A stretch of DNA of 64,000 bases from NCBI GenBank assembly GCA_963782465.1, contig CAWAJR010000005.1, forward strand, positions 124,001 through 188,000. Reading direction: 5' to 3'. The notes beneath the pieces are model-generated. The model saw only the letters and a program-made list of their open reading frames with translations, did not search any database and had not been told where the DNA came from. Position 1 is the first letter of the stretch, and each line of letters begins with the position of its first letter. Origin of the DNA: JAODBJ01 sp963782465 (lineage in GTDB: Bacteria; Actinomycetota; Acidimicrobiia; IMCC26256; PALSA-610). Of the stretch, positions 38,294 to 46,381 are shown one piece after another. A program made the position numbers and the translations under genes.

Positions 38294-41272
38294 ATGGGTC
38301 GGGCGAGCGCAACCCTGAGCGCGCGATTACGGCAATTGCGGCTCCACGCGTGCCTGTCGCAGGAGGAACTCGCGGCCAAGGCCGGGTTGAGCGTACGGAC
38401 AGTGAGCGACCTCGAGCGGGGCGTGCACGTGTCGGCCCGGCCGCACACCATCGCCGCGCTCGCCGATGCCCTCATGCTCGACACGGCGACGCGGGAGGCG
38501 TTCGTCCGGCTCGCGACGCCCGAGGCCCGGCGAGGCCCGGCCCGACCGCCCGTGGCCGCGCCCCTCGCGCGCCTGGCATCGACCTCGGTCTTGCGCGGCC
38601 GTGACGCGGAGCTGGCCGCCCTCGATGCCGCGGTCGCACGCGCGGCGGCCGGTGAAGCGCAACTGGTGGTCGTCACGGGTGGCGCCGGGATCGGCAAGAC
38701 GCGTCTGCTCGCCGAACTGGCGGTCCGCGCCGACCGGCTGGGCGCGGCGGCGTTCTTCGCCCGGGCCGACGAGGCGATCGGCGACCCGTACCACGGCTTC
38801 GTCCAGATCCTGCGCCAGTACCTCGCCGTGGTGACACCCGAAACCTTCGTCACGGAGTCGCCCCACGACGCCGCCGCGCTCGCCGCGCTCCTGCCCGAGC
38901 TCGAACTCCCGCCGCCCGCGCACCCGACCCGCGCTGCGCTGTTCGACGCCGTCGCGAACGTGGTCGGCAACTGCTCGGGCAACATGCCGTGCGTCCTCCT
39001 CTTCGACGACGCGCACCACGTCGACCTCCCCGACCTGTACGTGTTACGGCATCTCCTGCGGACGAACGCGGAACGCCGCGTGCTCGTGGTCGTCGCCTAC
39101 CGCACCGACGGCATGCGAACGCCGAGCCCCATCGAGCAGGTCGCCGCCGAACTCGCCCGCGACGTCAACGTCGAACGGATGACGCTCGACGGCCTCGACC
39201 CCCTCGACGTCGAACGCGTCGTCGCCGATCGACTCGGCCAACCGTTCCCCGCGCTCGCGCGCGTCTTGCAGAGGGAAACCAACGGCAACCCGCTCTTCGT
39301 GCGGGAATTGGTCGCGCACTTCAGTGCCGGCGGGCACCTCGACGGCCATACATGGAGAACCGGCATCACGCTCGCGGAGCAGATCGGTGTTCCGGCCGGC
39401 GTTCGCGATCTCCTCTCCGCACGACTCGCGCAGCTTTCCGAGGCCACTCGTGAGGGCTTGACCGTGTGCGCAGTGATGGGCGCCGTCTTCGACGTGCACC
39501 TGGTGAGCGCGTTGATGCAGGAACCGGAAGATGCCGTGTTCTCGTTTGTCGACGAGGCGGTGCGGGCCGGGGTCGTCGTCGAGGACGAGCTGTACGGGCG
39601 CTGGCATTTCGCGCACCCGCTGTACCGCGCCGTCCTCACGGAGGCGCTGTCGCATACCGCCCGTTCGCGCTGGCACGCGCGGATCGTCGACACGCTCGAG
39701 GCGTGCGGCGACGACTCGCCCGACGTGATCGACATGCTCGCCTACCACAGCGCGTCCGCGAGCAACCTGCCCGGCATGGCGCCGCGAGCGATCGCGCACG
39801 CGCGCCGCGCCGCCATCGACGCGGCACGCGTCTTCGCCTGGGAACGAGCAGCCGCGCACTACGAACGCGCAGTGACGGTGATGGAGGCGCAACCCGATCA
39901 CGACCCGATCGAATTGTGCGACCTGGTCCTCGCGCTCGCCGATGCCCGGGTCCGCTCGCTCGAGCGTCAACACGCGCTCCCCCTCTTCCTCCGGGCGGCC
40001 GAACTCGCGACGGAGCTCGGGTCGCTCGAGCGGGTGGTCCGGGCGGCCGTGGGCTACGGCTACATGGCCAAGGCGGCCGTCGCCGACGACCGCGCGCTGG
40101 AATGCTGGGAGAAGGCGCTCGTCGGTACCGACGATCCGGCGATGCGGGCAACGCTGCTCGCGGCGCGCGCCACACACATGTGGTTGCGGGGGAACGATCG
40201 CCAGGCGCGCGACGAGAGCGAGCATGCCCTCGAACTCGCCCGCTCGACCGACGACGACCGCGCCCTCGCCGTCGCGCTCGCGGCCCGCTCCATCGCGCTG
40301 TGGGGCACGCCCGATGTCGAAACCCGGTTCCTGGTGAGCCGGGAGCTCGCGGCGCACGGCGGCCATTGCCACGACGACGAATGGATGCTCGACGGGATCG
40401 AGTTGGTCGCCGTCCCGCTCCTGCAGAGCGGCCGGGTCGACGCGTTCGACGCCGTCGCCGGCGAACTCGCGGTGGCCGGGCGCAAAGCCGGTCACGCGAC
40501 GAGCGTGGCGCAGGCAACGCAGTGGTTCGCGATGCGTGCGCTGATGCAGGGCCGTCTCGCCGACGCGCGACGCCTCGCGCACGACGTGATCGAGATCGCC
40601 CCGAACGCACCCAACTTCGCGTTGGGGTTCGCCGCCCAACACGTGATGATCGAGCGGGCCTCGGGCCGCGCCGCCGAGCTCGTGCCGTTCGTCGCGAGTG
40701 CGGTCGAACGAAACCCCGATCTCCTCGCCTGGCGATCGGTGTACGCGCTGCTGCTCGCCGAGCATTCCGACGATGGCGCGCACCAGGCCCTCGATGCGGT
40801 TGTCGAAATGCTTGCCCGCGCGCCGCGGGATTGGACGTGGGTCGCGTCGGCGATCGGCGCCGCGACCGCCGCCGTGGCGCTTCGGCGCGCCGACGCCGCC
40901 GCGGCCGTCGAACCGCTCCTCGAGCCGTACTCCGGGCAACTCGTGGTAATCGCCTCGGGAACATCGTGCGAGGGACCGGTCGATCTCTACCTCGCGCTGC
41001 TGGCCGCGACACTCGGCCGCCCGCGCATCGCCCGTGAACGGTTCGAAGCCGCGCTCGCGCTCCACCGGAGGGTCGACGGCGACGCGCTGCTCGTGCGCAC
41101 GCGGCGCGAGTACGCGCAGTTCCTCCGCACCGTCGGCACCCGCGACGCGATCGCCCAGGCCCGCCGGCTCGACGCCGCGGCGGCGTCCGTTGCCGACGCG
41201 CTCGGCATCGTGCACCGGCCCGCGCTGCGAGCGCTTCGCCGCGCTCAAGGTGCCGCGCACCCTCGCCGTTAA
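38294..41272 (+). CDS. Large regulator: Xre-type HTH, AAA/STAND ATPase and TPR-like repeats (992 aa)
   Basis: Residues about 9-65 are an Xre/Cro helix-turn-helix (LRQLRLHACLSQEELAAKAGLSVRTVSDLERG). Residues about 100-370 are a STAND-type ATPase: FHGRD-like LRGRDAELAALD, Walker A GGAGIGKT (129-136) and Walker B CVLLFDDAHH. The rest is helical, TPR-like repeats. STAND proteins act as inducible switches: ligand binding releases the ATPase and oligomerises the protein. Usual relatives (MalT/LuxR) carry the HTH at the C-terminus; here it is at the N-terminus. The inducer and targets are unknown. A YjfB-like gene starts 8 bases later. Confidence 0.85.
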   Translation: MGRASATLSARLRQLRLHACLSQEELAAKAGLSVRTVSDLERGVHVSARPHTIAALADALMLDTATREAFVRLATPEARRGPARPPVAAPLARLASTSVLRGRDAELAALDAAVARAAAGEAQLVVVTGGAGIGKTRLLAELAVRADRLGAAAFFARADEAIGDPYHGFVQILRQYLAVVTPETFVTESPHDAAALAALLPELELPPPAHPTRAALFDAVANVVGNCSGNMPCVLLFDDAHHVDLPDLYVLRHLLRTNAERRVLVVVAYRTDGMRTPSPIEQVAAELARDVNVERMTLDGLDPLDVERVVADRLGQPFPALARVLQRETNGNPLFVRELVAHFSAGGHLDGHTWRTGITLAEQIGVPAGVRDLLSARLAQLSEATREGLTVCAVMGAVFDVHLVSALMQEPEDAVFSFVDEAVRAGVVVEDELYGRWHFAHPLYRAVLTEALSHTARSRWHARIVDTLEACGDDSPDVIDMLAYHSASASNLPGMAPRAIAHARRAAIDAARVFAWERAAAHYERAVTVMEAQPDHDPIELCDLVLALADARVRSLERQHALPLFLRAAELATELGSLERVVRAAVGYGYMAKAAVADDRALECWEKALVGTDDPAMRATLLAARATHMWLRGNDRQARDESEHALELARSTDDDRALAVALAARSIALWGTPDVETRFLVSRELAAHGGHCHDDEWMLDGIELVAVPLLQSGRVDAFDAVAGELAVAGRKAGHATSVAQATQWFAMRALMQGRLADARRLAHDVIEIAPNAPNFALGFAAQHVMIERASGRAAELVPFVASAVERNPDLLAWRSVYALLLAEHSDDGAHQALDAVVEMLARAPRDWTWVASAIGAATAAVALRRADAAAAVEPLLEPYSGQLVVIASGTSCEGPVDLYLALLAATLGRPRIARERFEAALALHRRVDGDALLVRTRREYAQFLRTVGTRDAIAQARRLDAAAASVADALGIVHRPALRALRRAQGAAHPRR

Positions 41273-41280
41273 CCAATTCG

Positions 41281-41469
41281 ATGGATGTCGGCGATATCGC
41301 GGGCGCGTACAGCGCGATGGTCTCGCAGCAAACGAGCGCCGACGTGTCGATGGCGGTGCTTGCCAAGACGCTGAAGGCACAAACCGCCGCCGCGGCGACC
41401 CTCATCAGCGCGATGCCGAAACTCCCCGCGTTCGGCGAGCTCGGCCAGAACCTCGACGTACGCGCCTGA
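41281..41469 (+). CDS. YjfB-like small protein (putative motility family)
   Basis: A 62-residue protein with the features of the YjfB motility family (PF14070): a short N-terminal helix with repeated Ser/Gln/Ala, and the C-terminal signature LGQNLDVRA. It starts 8 bases after the STAND regulator stop and 12 bases before the serine hydrolase gene, so all three are likely one operon. No flagellar gene is in the window, so the motility link is doubtful. No ribosome-binding site is visible; translational coupling is possible. Confidence 0.65.
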   Translation: MDVGDIAGAYSAMVSQQTSADVSMAVLAKTLKAQTAAAATLISAMPKLPAFGELGQNLDVRA

Positions 41470-41481
41470 TCCGGCCGTACG

Positions 41482-42966
41482 ATGCGGCGCATGCCGCCCG
41501 TCGCCGGCATCGTCGATTCGGCACTCGCTCAGTTCCCGCTCGCCGGTTGCGGGCTCGCGGTCTTCACCCGCGACGGCCTCGACGACAGCATCAGCGAGAT
41601 CGTGCTGCGTGGTACGGCCGGTGCCCGGCCCGTTGAACGCGACACCGTGTTCCGCATCGGGTCGGTCACCAAGACGATGACCACGCTCGCGCTGTTGCGC
41701 GAGTGGGAGCACGGCCGCTTCGGGCTCGACGACCCGGTCAACGACCATCTCCCCGACCTCTCGCTCGACGGCCGGCCGGGATGGCGGCCGGCGACGATCC
41801 GCCACCTGCTCACCCATACGGCCGGGATCGGCGAACTGTCGGCGTGGCGCGACCTCTTCTCGCCGCTGATCGGTCTCGCAGTCCCGGTCGGGGCCACACC
41901 GCAACGCGCGCCGGAGCGCTACCGCGGCCATCTCCGGCTCGAGGTTGAGCCGGGCACGAAATGGGCGTACGCGAACCACGGCTTCAACGTGCTCGGTTAC
42001 CTGCTCGAGACGCTGACCGGCGCGCCCTACGCGGAGCATCTCGAAGCGACCGTCTTCGAACCGCTCGGCATGCGGGCGACCAGCGCTCGGCGCGACGAGC
42101 GGGTCGCGGGCCGGCTCGCGCAGGCCTACGCCGTCGGCCGGAACGGCCTGCGCACACCGAAGGACATGGATGTCGGGACGCCCGCCGCCGGTGCGGTGTT
42201 CTCGACCCTCCCCGACATGGCTGCGTACGGGGCGATGCTGCTCGACCAGGGGAGCGGGCTGCTGCGCCGGGAGACGTTGTCGATGGCGTTCGAGCCGCAC
42301 TACCGGCCCTGCGCGACCCATCCGGGCATCGGGCTCGCGTTCTTCCGCGACGAGCGGGGCGGGCATCGCTTCGTCGGCCACAGCGGAGGGGTCCCGGGCT
42401 TCGTCACCGCCTTCACGATCGCCCCCGACGACGGTGTCGGCGTCGTGGCGTACACGAACGGCTCGGCCCAGGCGATCGCGCTCATCGCCCACCGGGTGCT
42501 CTGCTCCCTGCTCGGGATCGACGCCGGCGTGCCCGACGACATCCCGCTGCGCCCTGATCGGTGGCACGAACTCGTCGGCTGGTACCGACCCGACCCCGGC
42601 CCGCTCACCAACGTGCGCACCCTCGCGCTCGGCCACGGTGCCGAGGTCGTCGTGCGGCGGCGGGCGCTCCTGCTGCGCGGCTTCTCCCCGATGCCGGCCC
42701 TCTGGCGCGGGACGCCGCTGCGGCCCGTCGACGACCGCGAGCACGTCTTCGCGATCGACCTCCAGTCGATCGGGATGCCGCCATTGGAGGTGCACTTCGA
42801 GCCCGCGAACGGCACCCACCCGTCATCGCTCCACCTCGGCGGCCTCGTCACCGGGGCCATGCCCGCGCTGCGCCGGGCACGCCAGACGACGAACCCGCGC
42901 CGCGTCGCCGCCGCGGGCGCCGGTGCGGCGGCGCTGGCGGTCGCCCGCCGCCGGCGGGCCCGCTGA
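41482..42966 (+). CDS. Beta-lactamase-family serine hydrolase (class C/penicillin-binding-like)
   Basis: A 494-residue esterase/beta-lactamase-type protein. The nucleophile motif is SVTK (S61, K64) and the YANHG tyrosine motif and HSGG box (VGHSGGVPG) complete the active site. The last 40 residues are basic and Ala/Arg-rich. No signal peptide or helix is evident at the N-terminus, which suggests a cytoplasmic protein. The family acts on esters, amides or peptidoglycan; the substrate is unknown. Probably co-transcribed with the regulator and the YjfB-like gene. Confidence 0.85.
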   Translation: MRRMPPVAGIVDSALAQFPLAGCGLAVFTRDGLDDSISEIVLRGTAGARPVERDTVFRIGSVTKTMTTLALLREWEHGRFGLDDPVNDHLPDLSLDGRPGWRPATIRHLLTHTAGIGELSAWRDLFSPLIGLAVPVGATPQRAPERYRGHLRLEVEPGTKWAYANHGFNVLGYLLETLTGAPYAEHLEATVFEPLGMRATSARRDERVAGRLAQAYAVGRNGLRTPKDMDVGTPAAGAVFSTLPDMAAYGAMLLDQGSGLLRRETLSMAFEPHYRPCATHPGIGLAFFRDERGGHRFVGHSGGVPGFVTAFTIAPDDGVGVVAYTNGSAQAIALIAHRVLCSLLGIDAGVPDDIPLRPDRWHELVGWYRPDPGPLTNVRTLALGHGAEVVVRRRALLLRGFSPMPALWRGTPLRPVDDREHVFAIDLQSIGMPPLEVHFEPANGTHPSSLHLGGLVTGAMPALRRARQTTNPRRVAAAGAGAAALAVARRRRAR

Positions 42967-43010
42967 CTCGGCGGTTGGGAATTTCCGACCACCCGGGTAG
43001 CATTTACGTC

Positions 43011-43063
43011 CTGACGATCATCGATCAGAACGATCAGAACGATCACCGACAGCACGATCATCA
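43011..43063. repeat. Five copies of (C)GATCA upstream of the rhodanese-MoeB gene
   Basis: CGATCA occurs five times in about 50 bases (two copies within the direct repeat GATCAGAACGATCAGAAC), ending just before the AGGAGAG ribosome-binding site of 43079. Possible operator or transcript-level element. Too short and irregular for a CRISPR array. Confidence 0.45.
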
Positions 43064-43078
43064 ACGAGGAGAGGTGCG

Positions 43079-44260
43079 ATGCCGAGCTTCCGTGAGCTCC
43101 TCGCGCAGACCAAGTCCGACATCAGCGAGGTCGACCCGGCCGAGGCCGAGACGCGGCTGGGCAAGGCGACCTTCCTCGACGTGCGCGAACTCGACGAGTA
43201 CGAGCAGGGGATGATCCCCGGTTCGGTCTTCATCCCGCGCGGTCACCTCGAGAGCCAGGTCGAGAACAAGCTCACCGACCGCTCGGCGCCGGTCGTCATC
43301 TACTGCGCCGGCGGTGTGCGTTCCGTGTTCGCGGCCAAGACGCTGCAGGAACTCGGTTACACCGACGTCGTATCGATGGCCGGCGGGTTCGGCCGCTGGA
43401 AGAACGAAGGGCGCGCCTGGATCACCCCGGCCGTCCTCAGCCCGGAGCAGCGCAACCGCTACCACCGGCACCTGTTGCTCCCCGAGGTCGGCGAATCCGG
43501 CCAGCAGAAGCTGCTCGAATCACGCGTCTTGCTGCTCGGCGCAGGAGGCCTCGGCTCACCGGCGGCGCTGTACCTCGCCGCGGCCGGCGTCGGCACCCTC
43601 GGCATCGTCGACATGGACGTCGTCGACGCGTCGAACCTGCAGCGCCAGATCCTGCACAACATGGACCGCATCGGCGAGCGCAAGGTCGACTCGGCGAAAA
43701 AGACGCTCACCGACCTGAACCCCGACATCGACGTCGTCACCTACGACGTGCGCTTCGGCGCCGACAACGTCCTCGACATCATCGACGGGTACGACGTCAT
43801 CGTCGACGGCACCGACAACTTCCCGACCCGTTACCTCCTCAACGACGCGTCGTTGCTGAAGCGCATCCCCGTCGTGCACGGCTCGATCTTCCGCTTCGAG
43901 GGCCAGGTCACCGTGTTCAAGCCGTACGACGGCCCGTGCTACCGGTGCCTGCTGCCCGAACCGCCGCCGCCGGAACTCGCACCGTCGTGCGCGGAAGCAG
44001 GCGTCCTCGGCGTGCTGCCCGGCATCATCGGTTCCATCCAGGCGCTCGAAGCCATCAAGGTCGTGCTCGACCTCGGCGAGCCGCTCATCGGTCGCCTGCT
44101 GGCGTACGACGCGCTGGAGCAGAGCTTCCGCACGTTCAAAGTGCGGCGCGACCCGACGTGCCCGTCGTGTGGCGAGAACGCCGAGATCGTCATCGCCGAG
44201 TACGACGACCTCTGCCTCCCCCACGCGGTGCTGAAGGACGGCTCGACCCTCACGCACTGA
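43079..44260 (+). CDS. Rhodanese-MoeB/ThiF fusion, sulfur-carrier activating enzyme
   Basis: A 393-residue protein. Residues about 1-105 are a rhodanese domain with the persulfide cysteine in IYCAGGVRSVFA. Residues about 115-390 are a MoeB/ThiF E1-like adenylyltransferase: LLLGAGGLGSPAALYL (ATP), NLQRQILH, TDNFPTRY, and the zinc cysteines CYRC and CPSCG. It activates a C-terminal-glycine sulfur carrier (MoaD/ThiS/CysO type) and passes it sulfur. Most bacterial MoeZ-type fusions have the rhodanese domain at the C-terminus; here it is at the N-terminus. Strong GAGGAGAG ribosome-binding site. Confidence 0.9.
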   Translation: MPSFRELLAQTKSDISEVDPAEAETRLGKATFLDVRELDEYEQGMIPGSVFIPRGHLESQVENKLTDRSAPVVIYCAGGVRSVFAAKTLQELGYTDVVSMAGGFGRWKNEGRAWITPAVLSPEQRNRYHRHLLLPEVGESGQQKLLESRVLLLGAGGLGSPAALYLAAAGVGTLGIVDMDVVDASNLQRQILHNMDRIGERKVDSAKKTLTDLNPDIDVVTYDVRFGADNVLDIIDGYDVIVDGTDNFPTRYLLNDASLLKRIPVVHGSIFRFEGQVTVFKPYDGPCYRCLLPEPPPPELAPSCAEAGVLGVLPGIIGSIQALEAIKVVLDLGEPLIGRLLAYDALEQSFRTFKVRRDPTCPSCGENAEIVIAEYDDLCLPHAVLKDGSTLTH

Positions 44261-44283
44261 GCGCATCCCCCGTCGGCTTCTCG

Positions 44284-44331
44284 AACCTGCGTCAGTTTTG
44301 CGCCCTCCACGGGCCAAAACCGACGCAGGTT
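44284..44331 (+). terminator. Two-tier hairpin D after the rhodanese-MoeB gene
   Basis: AACCTGCGTCAGTTTTG pairs with CAAAACCGACGCAGGTT (one mismatch in 17), with inner GCCC/GGGC. Located 23 bases past the stop, and followed by a gene on the same strand. Confidence 0.7.
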
Positions 44332-44371
44332 GGGGCACGACGACGACACACCGGCCGCTTACGCTGCGGCG

Positions 44372-45616
44372 ATGCGCCGGCTCCCGTCATCAGTTCTCGT
44401 CCTGCTCGCGTGCGTGCTGCTCGTCCCGCTGGCCTGGGTGACACCCGCCTCGGCCGACCCCGGCCACGACGTGAAGGGCTTCGGCAGCGTCAGCGGCCTC
44501 GGCGCGCCGTCGAGCCTCACGTTGCAGGCACCGCTCGTCGGGATCGCGTCGAGCCCGGCGGTCAACGGCTACTGGCTCCTCGGCGCCGACGGCGGCGTGT
44601 TCACCTACGGCGGCGCGCGCTTTTACGGCTCGACCGGAAACCGGCAGCTCAACGCCGCGGTGGTCGGCATCGCGGCGACACGCACCGGCCACGGTTACTG
44701 GCTCGTCGCGTCCGACGGTGGGGTGTTCGCGTTCGGCGACGCACACTTCTACGGCTCGACGGGCGCCATCCGTCTGGCACAACCGGTCGTCGGCATGGCG
44801 GTCACGACGACGGGGCGGGGCTACTGGCTGGTTGCGCAGGACGGCGGCGTGTTCGCGTTCGGCGACGCGCGCTTCCGCGGGTCGCTCGGCGCGACGCCGG
44901 GCGCCGGCAAGTTCGTCGGCATCGCCGCCGCGCCGGGTGGCGGCTACTCCCTGGTCGCCGACAGCGGCGCGGTGTTCGGTTTCGGCGGCGCGCCGTCGTT
45001 CCACACCGCGGGTGCCGGCTTCCTGTCGGCGCCGGTGGTCGGCATGCAGCTCGACGCGGCCGGCGACGGCGCATGGGTGCTCGGAGCCGACGGCGCGGTC
45101 TACGCCTACGGCCACGCGCGGTACCTCGGTGGCGCGTACGGCCCGCCGATCACCGCGGTGGGCATCGCCCGCGCTCCGCGCGGCGACGGCTACTGGGTAG
45201 CGGTCGCGCCGGGCGGCGAACCGGTACCGGCGAACTCGGGTTCTGGCCGGCGCATCGTCTACTCGAACTCGATGCAGCGGGTGTGGTTGGTGGAGGCGGC
45301 CGGGTACGCGTCGCACTCGTGGTTGGTCTCGGGCCGCCGCGGCGTGCCGGCGCCCGGCACGTACCACGTGTTCTCGAAAGATGTCACGTCGTACGCGGGT
45401 TCGCTGTTGCTCCCCTACATGACGCGCTTCGCGTGGGGCCACACCGCGCCGATCGGCTTCCACGGCGTCCCGCTCGAACCGAACGGCCGGCCGATCCAGA
45501 GCGACGCGGAACTCGGCCAGTTCCGCAGCCACGGGTGCGTCCGCATGAACCAGGACGCGATCAAGGTGCTGTACGCATGGGCGCCGATCGGCACGACGGT
45601 CGTGGTGCTGCCGTAG
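44372..45616 (+). CDS. L,D-transpeptidase (YkuD) with N-terminal GYWLV-type repeats
   Basis: A 414-residue secreted protein. A signal peptide (about 1-28, MRRLPSSVLVLLACVLLVPLAW) is followed by about six repeats of the type GYWLVASDGGVFAFGDAHFYGS, a probable beta-propeller seen in Acidimicrobiia surface proteins. The C-terminal YkuD domain contains IGFHGVPLEPN and the catalytic SHGCVRM. It should form 3-3 cross-links in peptidoglycan or tether proteins to it. ATG 44372 (MRRLPSS) gives a normal signal peptide; the open frame upstream is not part of it. Confidence 0.88.
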   Translation: MRRLPSSVLVLLACVLLVPLAWVTPASADPGHDVKGFGSVSGLGAPSSLTLQAPLVGIASSPAVNGYWLLGADGGVFTYGGARFYGSTGNRQLNAAVVGIAATRTGHGYWLVASDGGVFAFGDAHFYGSTGAIRLAQPVVGMAVTTTGRGYWLVAQDGGVFAFGDARFRGSLGATPGAGKFVGIAAAPGGGYSLVADSGAVFGFGGAPSFHTAGAGFLSAPVVGMQLDAAGDGAWVLGADGAVYAYGHARYLGGAYGPPITAVGIARAPRGDGYWVAVAPGGEPVPANSGSGRRIVYSNSMQRVWLVEAAGYASHSWLVSGRRGVPAPGTYHVFSKDVTSYAGSLLLPYMTRFAWGHTAPIGFHGVPLEPNGRPIQSDAELGQFRSHGCVRMNQDAIKVLYAWAPIGTTVVVLP

Positions 45617-45658
45617 CTGCACCGTCGCGAGTGGCCGGGTGCGCCGTCCGAACGATTG

Positions 45659-45674
45659 TGTAATCATAATTACA
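45659..45674 (+). promoter_or_regulatory. Perfect AT-rich palindrome TGTAATCATAATTACA overlapping a start codon
   Basis: A 6-4-6 inverted repeat, unusually AT-rich for this genome. Its last base is the A of ATG 45674, and CATAAT inside it resembles a -10 box. A repressor bound here would block the transcript for the short ORF and the TMEM175-like gene. Confidence 0.6.
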
Positions 45675-45754
45675 TGACGGAGCACGCGACTGTTCACGGG
45701 ATCGTCGCGCGGTCGCTACACCACCATGCCGCGACGCTTCGAAAAGGCGCGTGA
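45674..45754 (+). CDS. Candidate 26-residue leader ORF before the TMEM175-like gene
   Basis: ATG 45674 (MTEHATVHGIVARSLHHHAA...) runs 26 codons to TGA 45752-45754, directly followed by the ATG of the next gene (TGAATG). It may be a leaderless regulatory leader coupling translation, or a remnant of a longer gene. The three consecutive histidines are notable. I see no family match. Confidence 0.4.
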   Translation: MTEHATVHGIVARSLHHHAATLRKGA

Positions 45755-46369
45755 ATGGACAAGGCGCGGATCGAGGCGTTCAGTGACGGCGTGTTCGCAG
45801 TGGCGATCACGCTGCTCGCACTCAATCTCACGGTCGATGGCCCCGGCCACGGAACACTCGCGCACCAACTCGCCGACCGCTGGCCGTCGTTCGCGGCCTA
45901 CGCGGTGAGCTTCCTCACGATCGGCATCATCGCCGTGAACCACCACGCGCTGTTCAAGACCTTCGCCCGCACCGACCGCACCCTCGCGTTCCTCAACTTG
46001 GTGTTGCTGCTCTTCGTGGCGCTGATCCCGTTCGCGACGGCAACGACCGCGACCTACATGCGCGGCGGCGGCACCGACGCGCACCTTGCCGCCGCGCTGT
46101 ACGAGGCGGTGTTCGAAGGGATGTCGATCGGGTTCTTCCTCTCGTTCGTTTGGGCGCTCCGGCGCAACCTGTTGGTCGCCCCGCTCACGCCGCGCGAGAG
46201 CCGCGCCGCGGTGTTCCGCTTCGGCGTGATCGGCAACGCCACCTATGTGGTTGCGATCGCCGTCGCGTTCGTGAACGCGGTTGCCGCGCTGGTGATCACC
46301 GCCCTCATCGCCATCTACTACGTGTTCGAGCAGACCCCCGCGGCCAGTGCGTCGAAAGAGCCGGGCTGA
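45755..46369 (+). CDS. TMEM175-family (DUF1211) membrane protein, potential potassium channel
   Basis: A 204-residue protein with the family signature RIEAFSDGVFAVAITLLALNL in the first helix. About five further helices follow (FLTIGIIAVNHHALF, LNLVLLLFVALIPFATA, VVAIAVAFVNAVAALVITALIAIYYVF). Bacterial members form potassium-selective tetrameric channels. Its start follows the 26-codon leader without a gap, and a perfect dyad covers the promoter. Convergent with the cupredoxin gene. Confidence 0.88.
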   Translation: MDKARIEAFSDGVFAVAITLLALNLTVDGPGHGTLAHQLADRWPSFAAYAVSFLTIGIIAVNHHALFKTFARTDRTLAFLNLVLLLFVALIPFATATTATYMRGGGTDAHLAAALYEAVFEGMSIGFFLSFVWALRRNLLVAPLTPRESRAAVFRFGVIGNATYVVAIAVAFVNAVAALVITALIAIYYVFEQTPAASASKEPG

Positions 46370-46381
46370 CGGCGCGCCGCG

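Noticed and set aside
43011..43063. CRISPR-like array of GATCA repeats
   Set aside because: Repeat units are 5-9 bases with irregular spacing and no spacers or cas genes.
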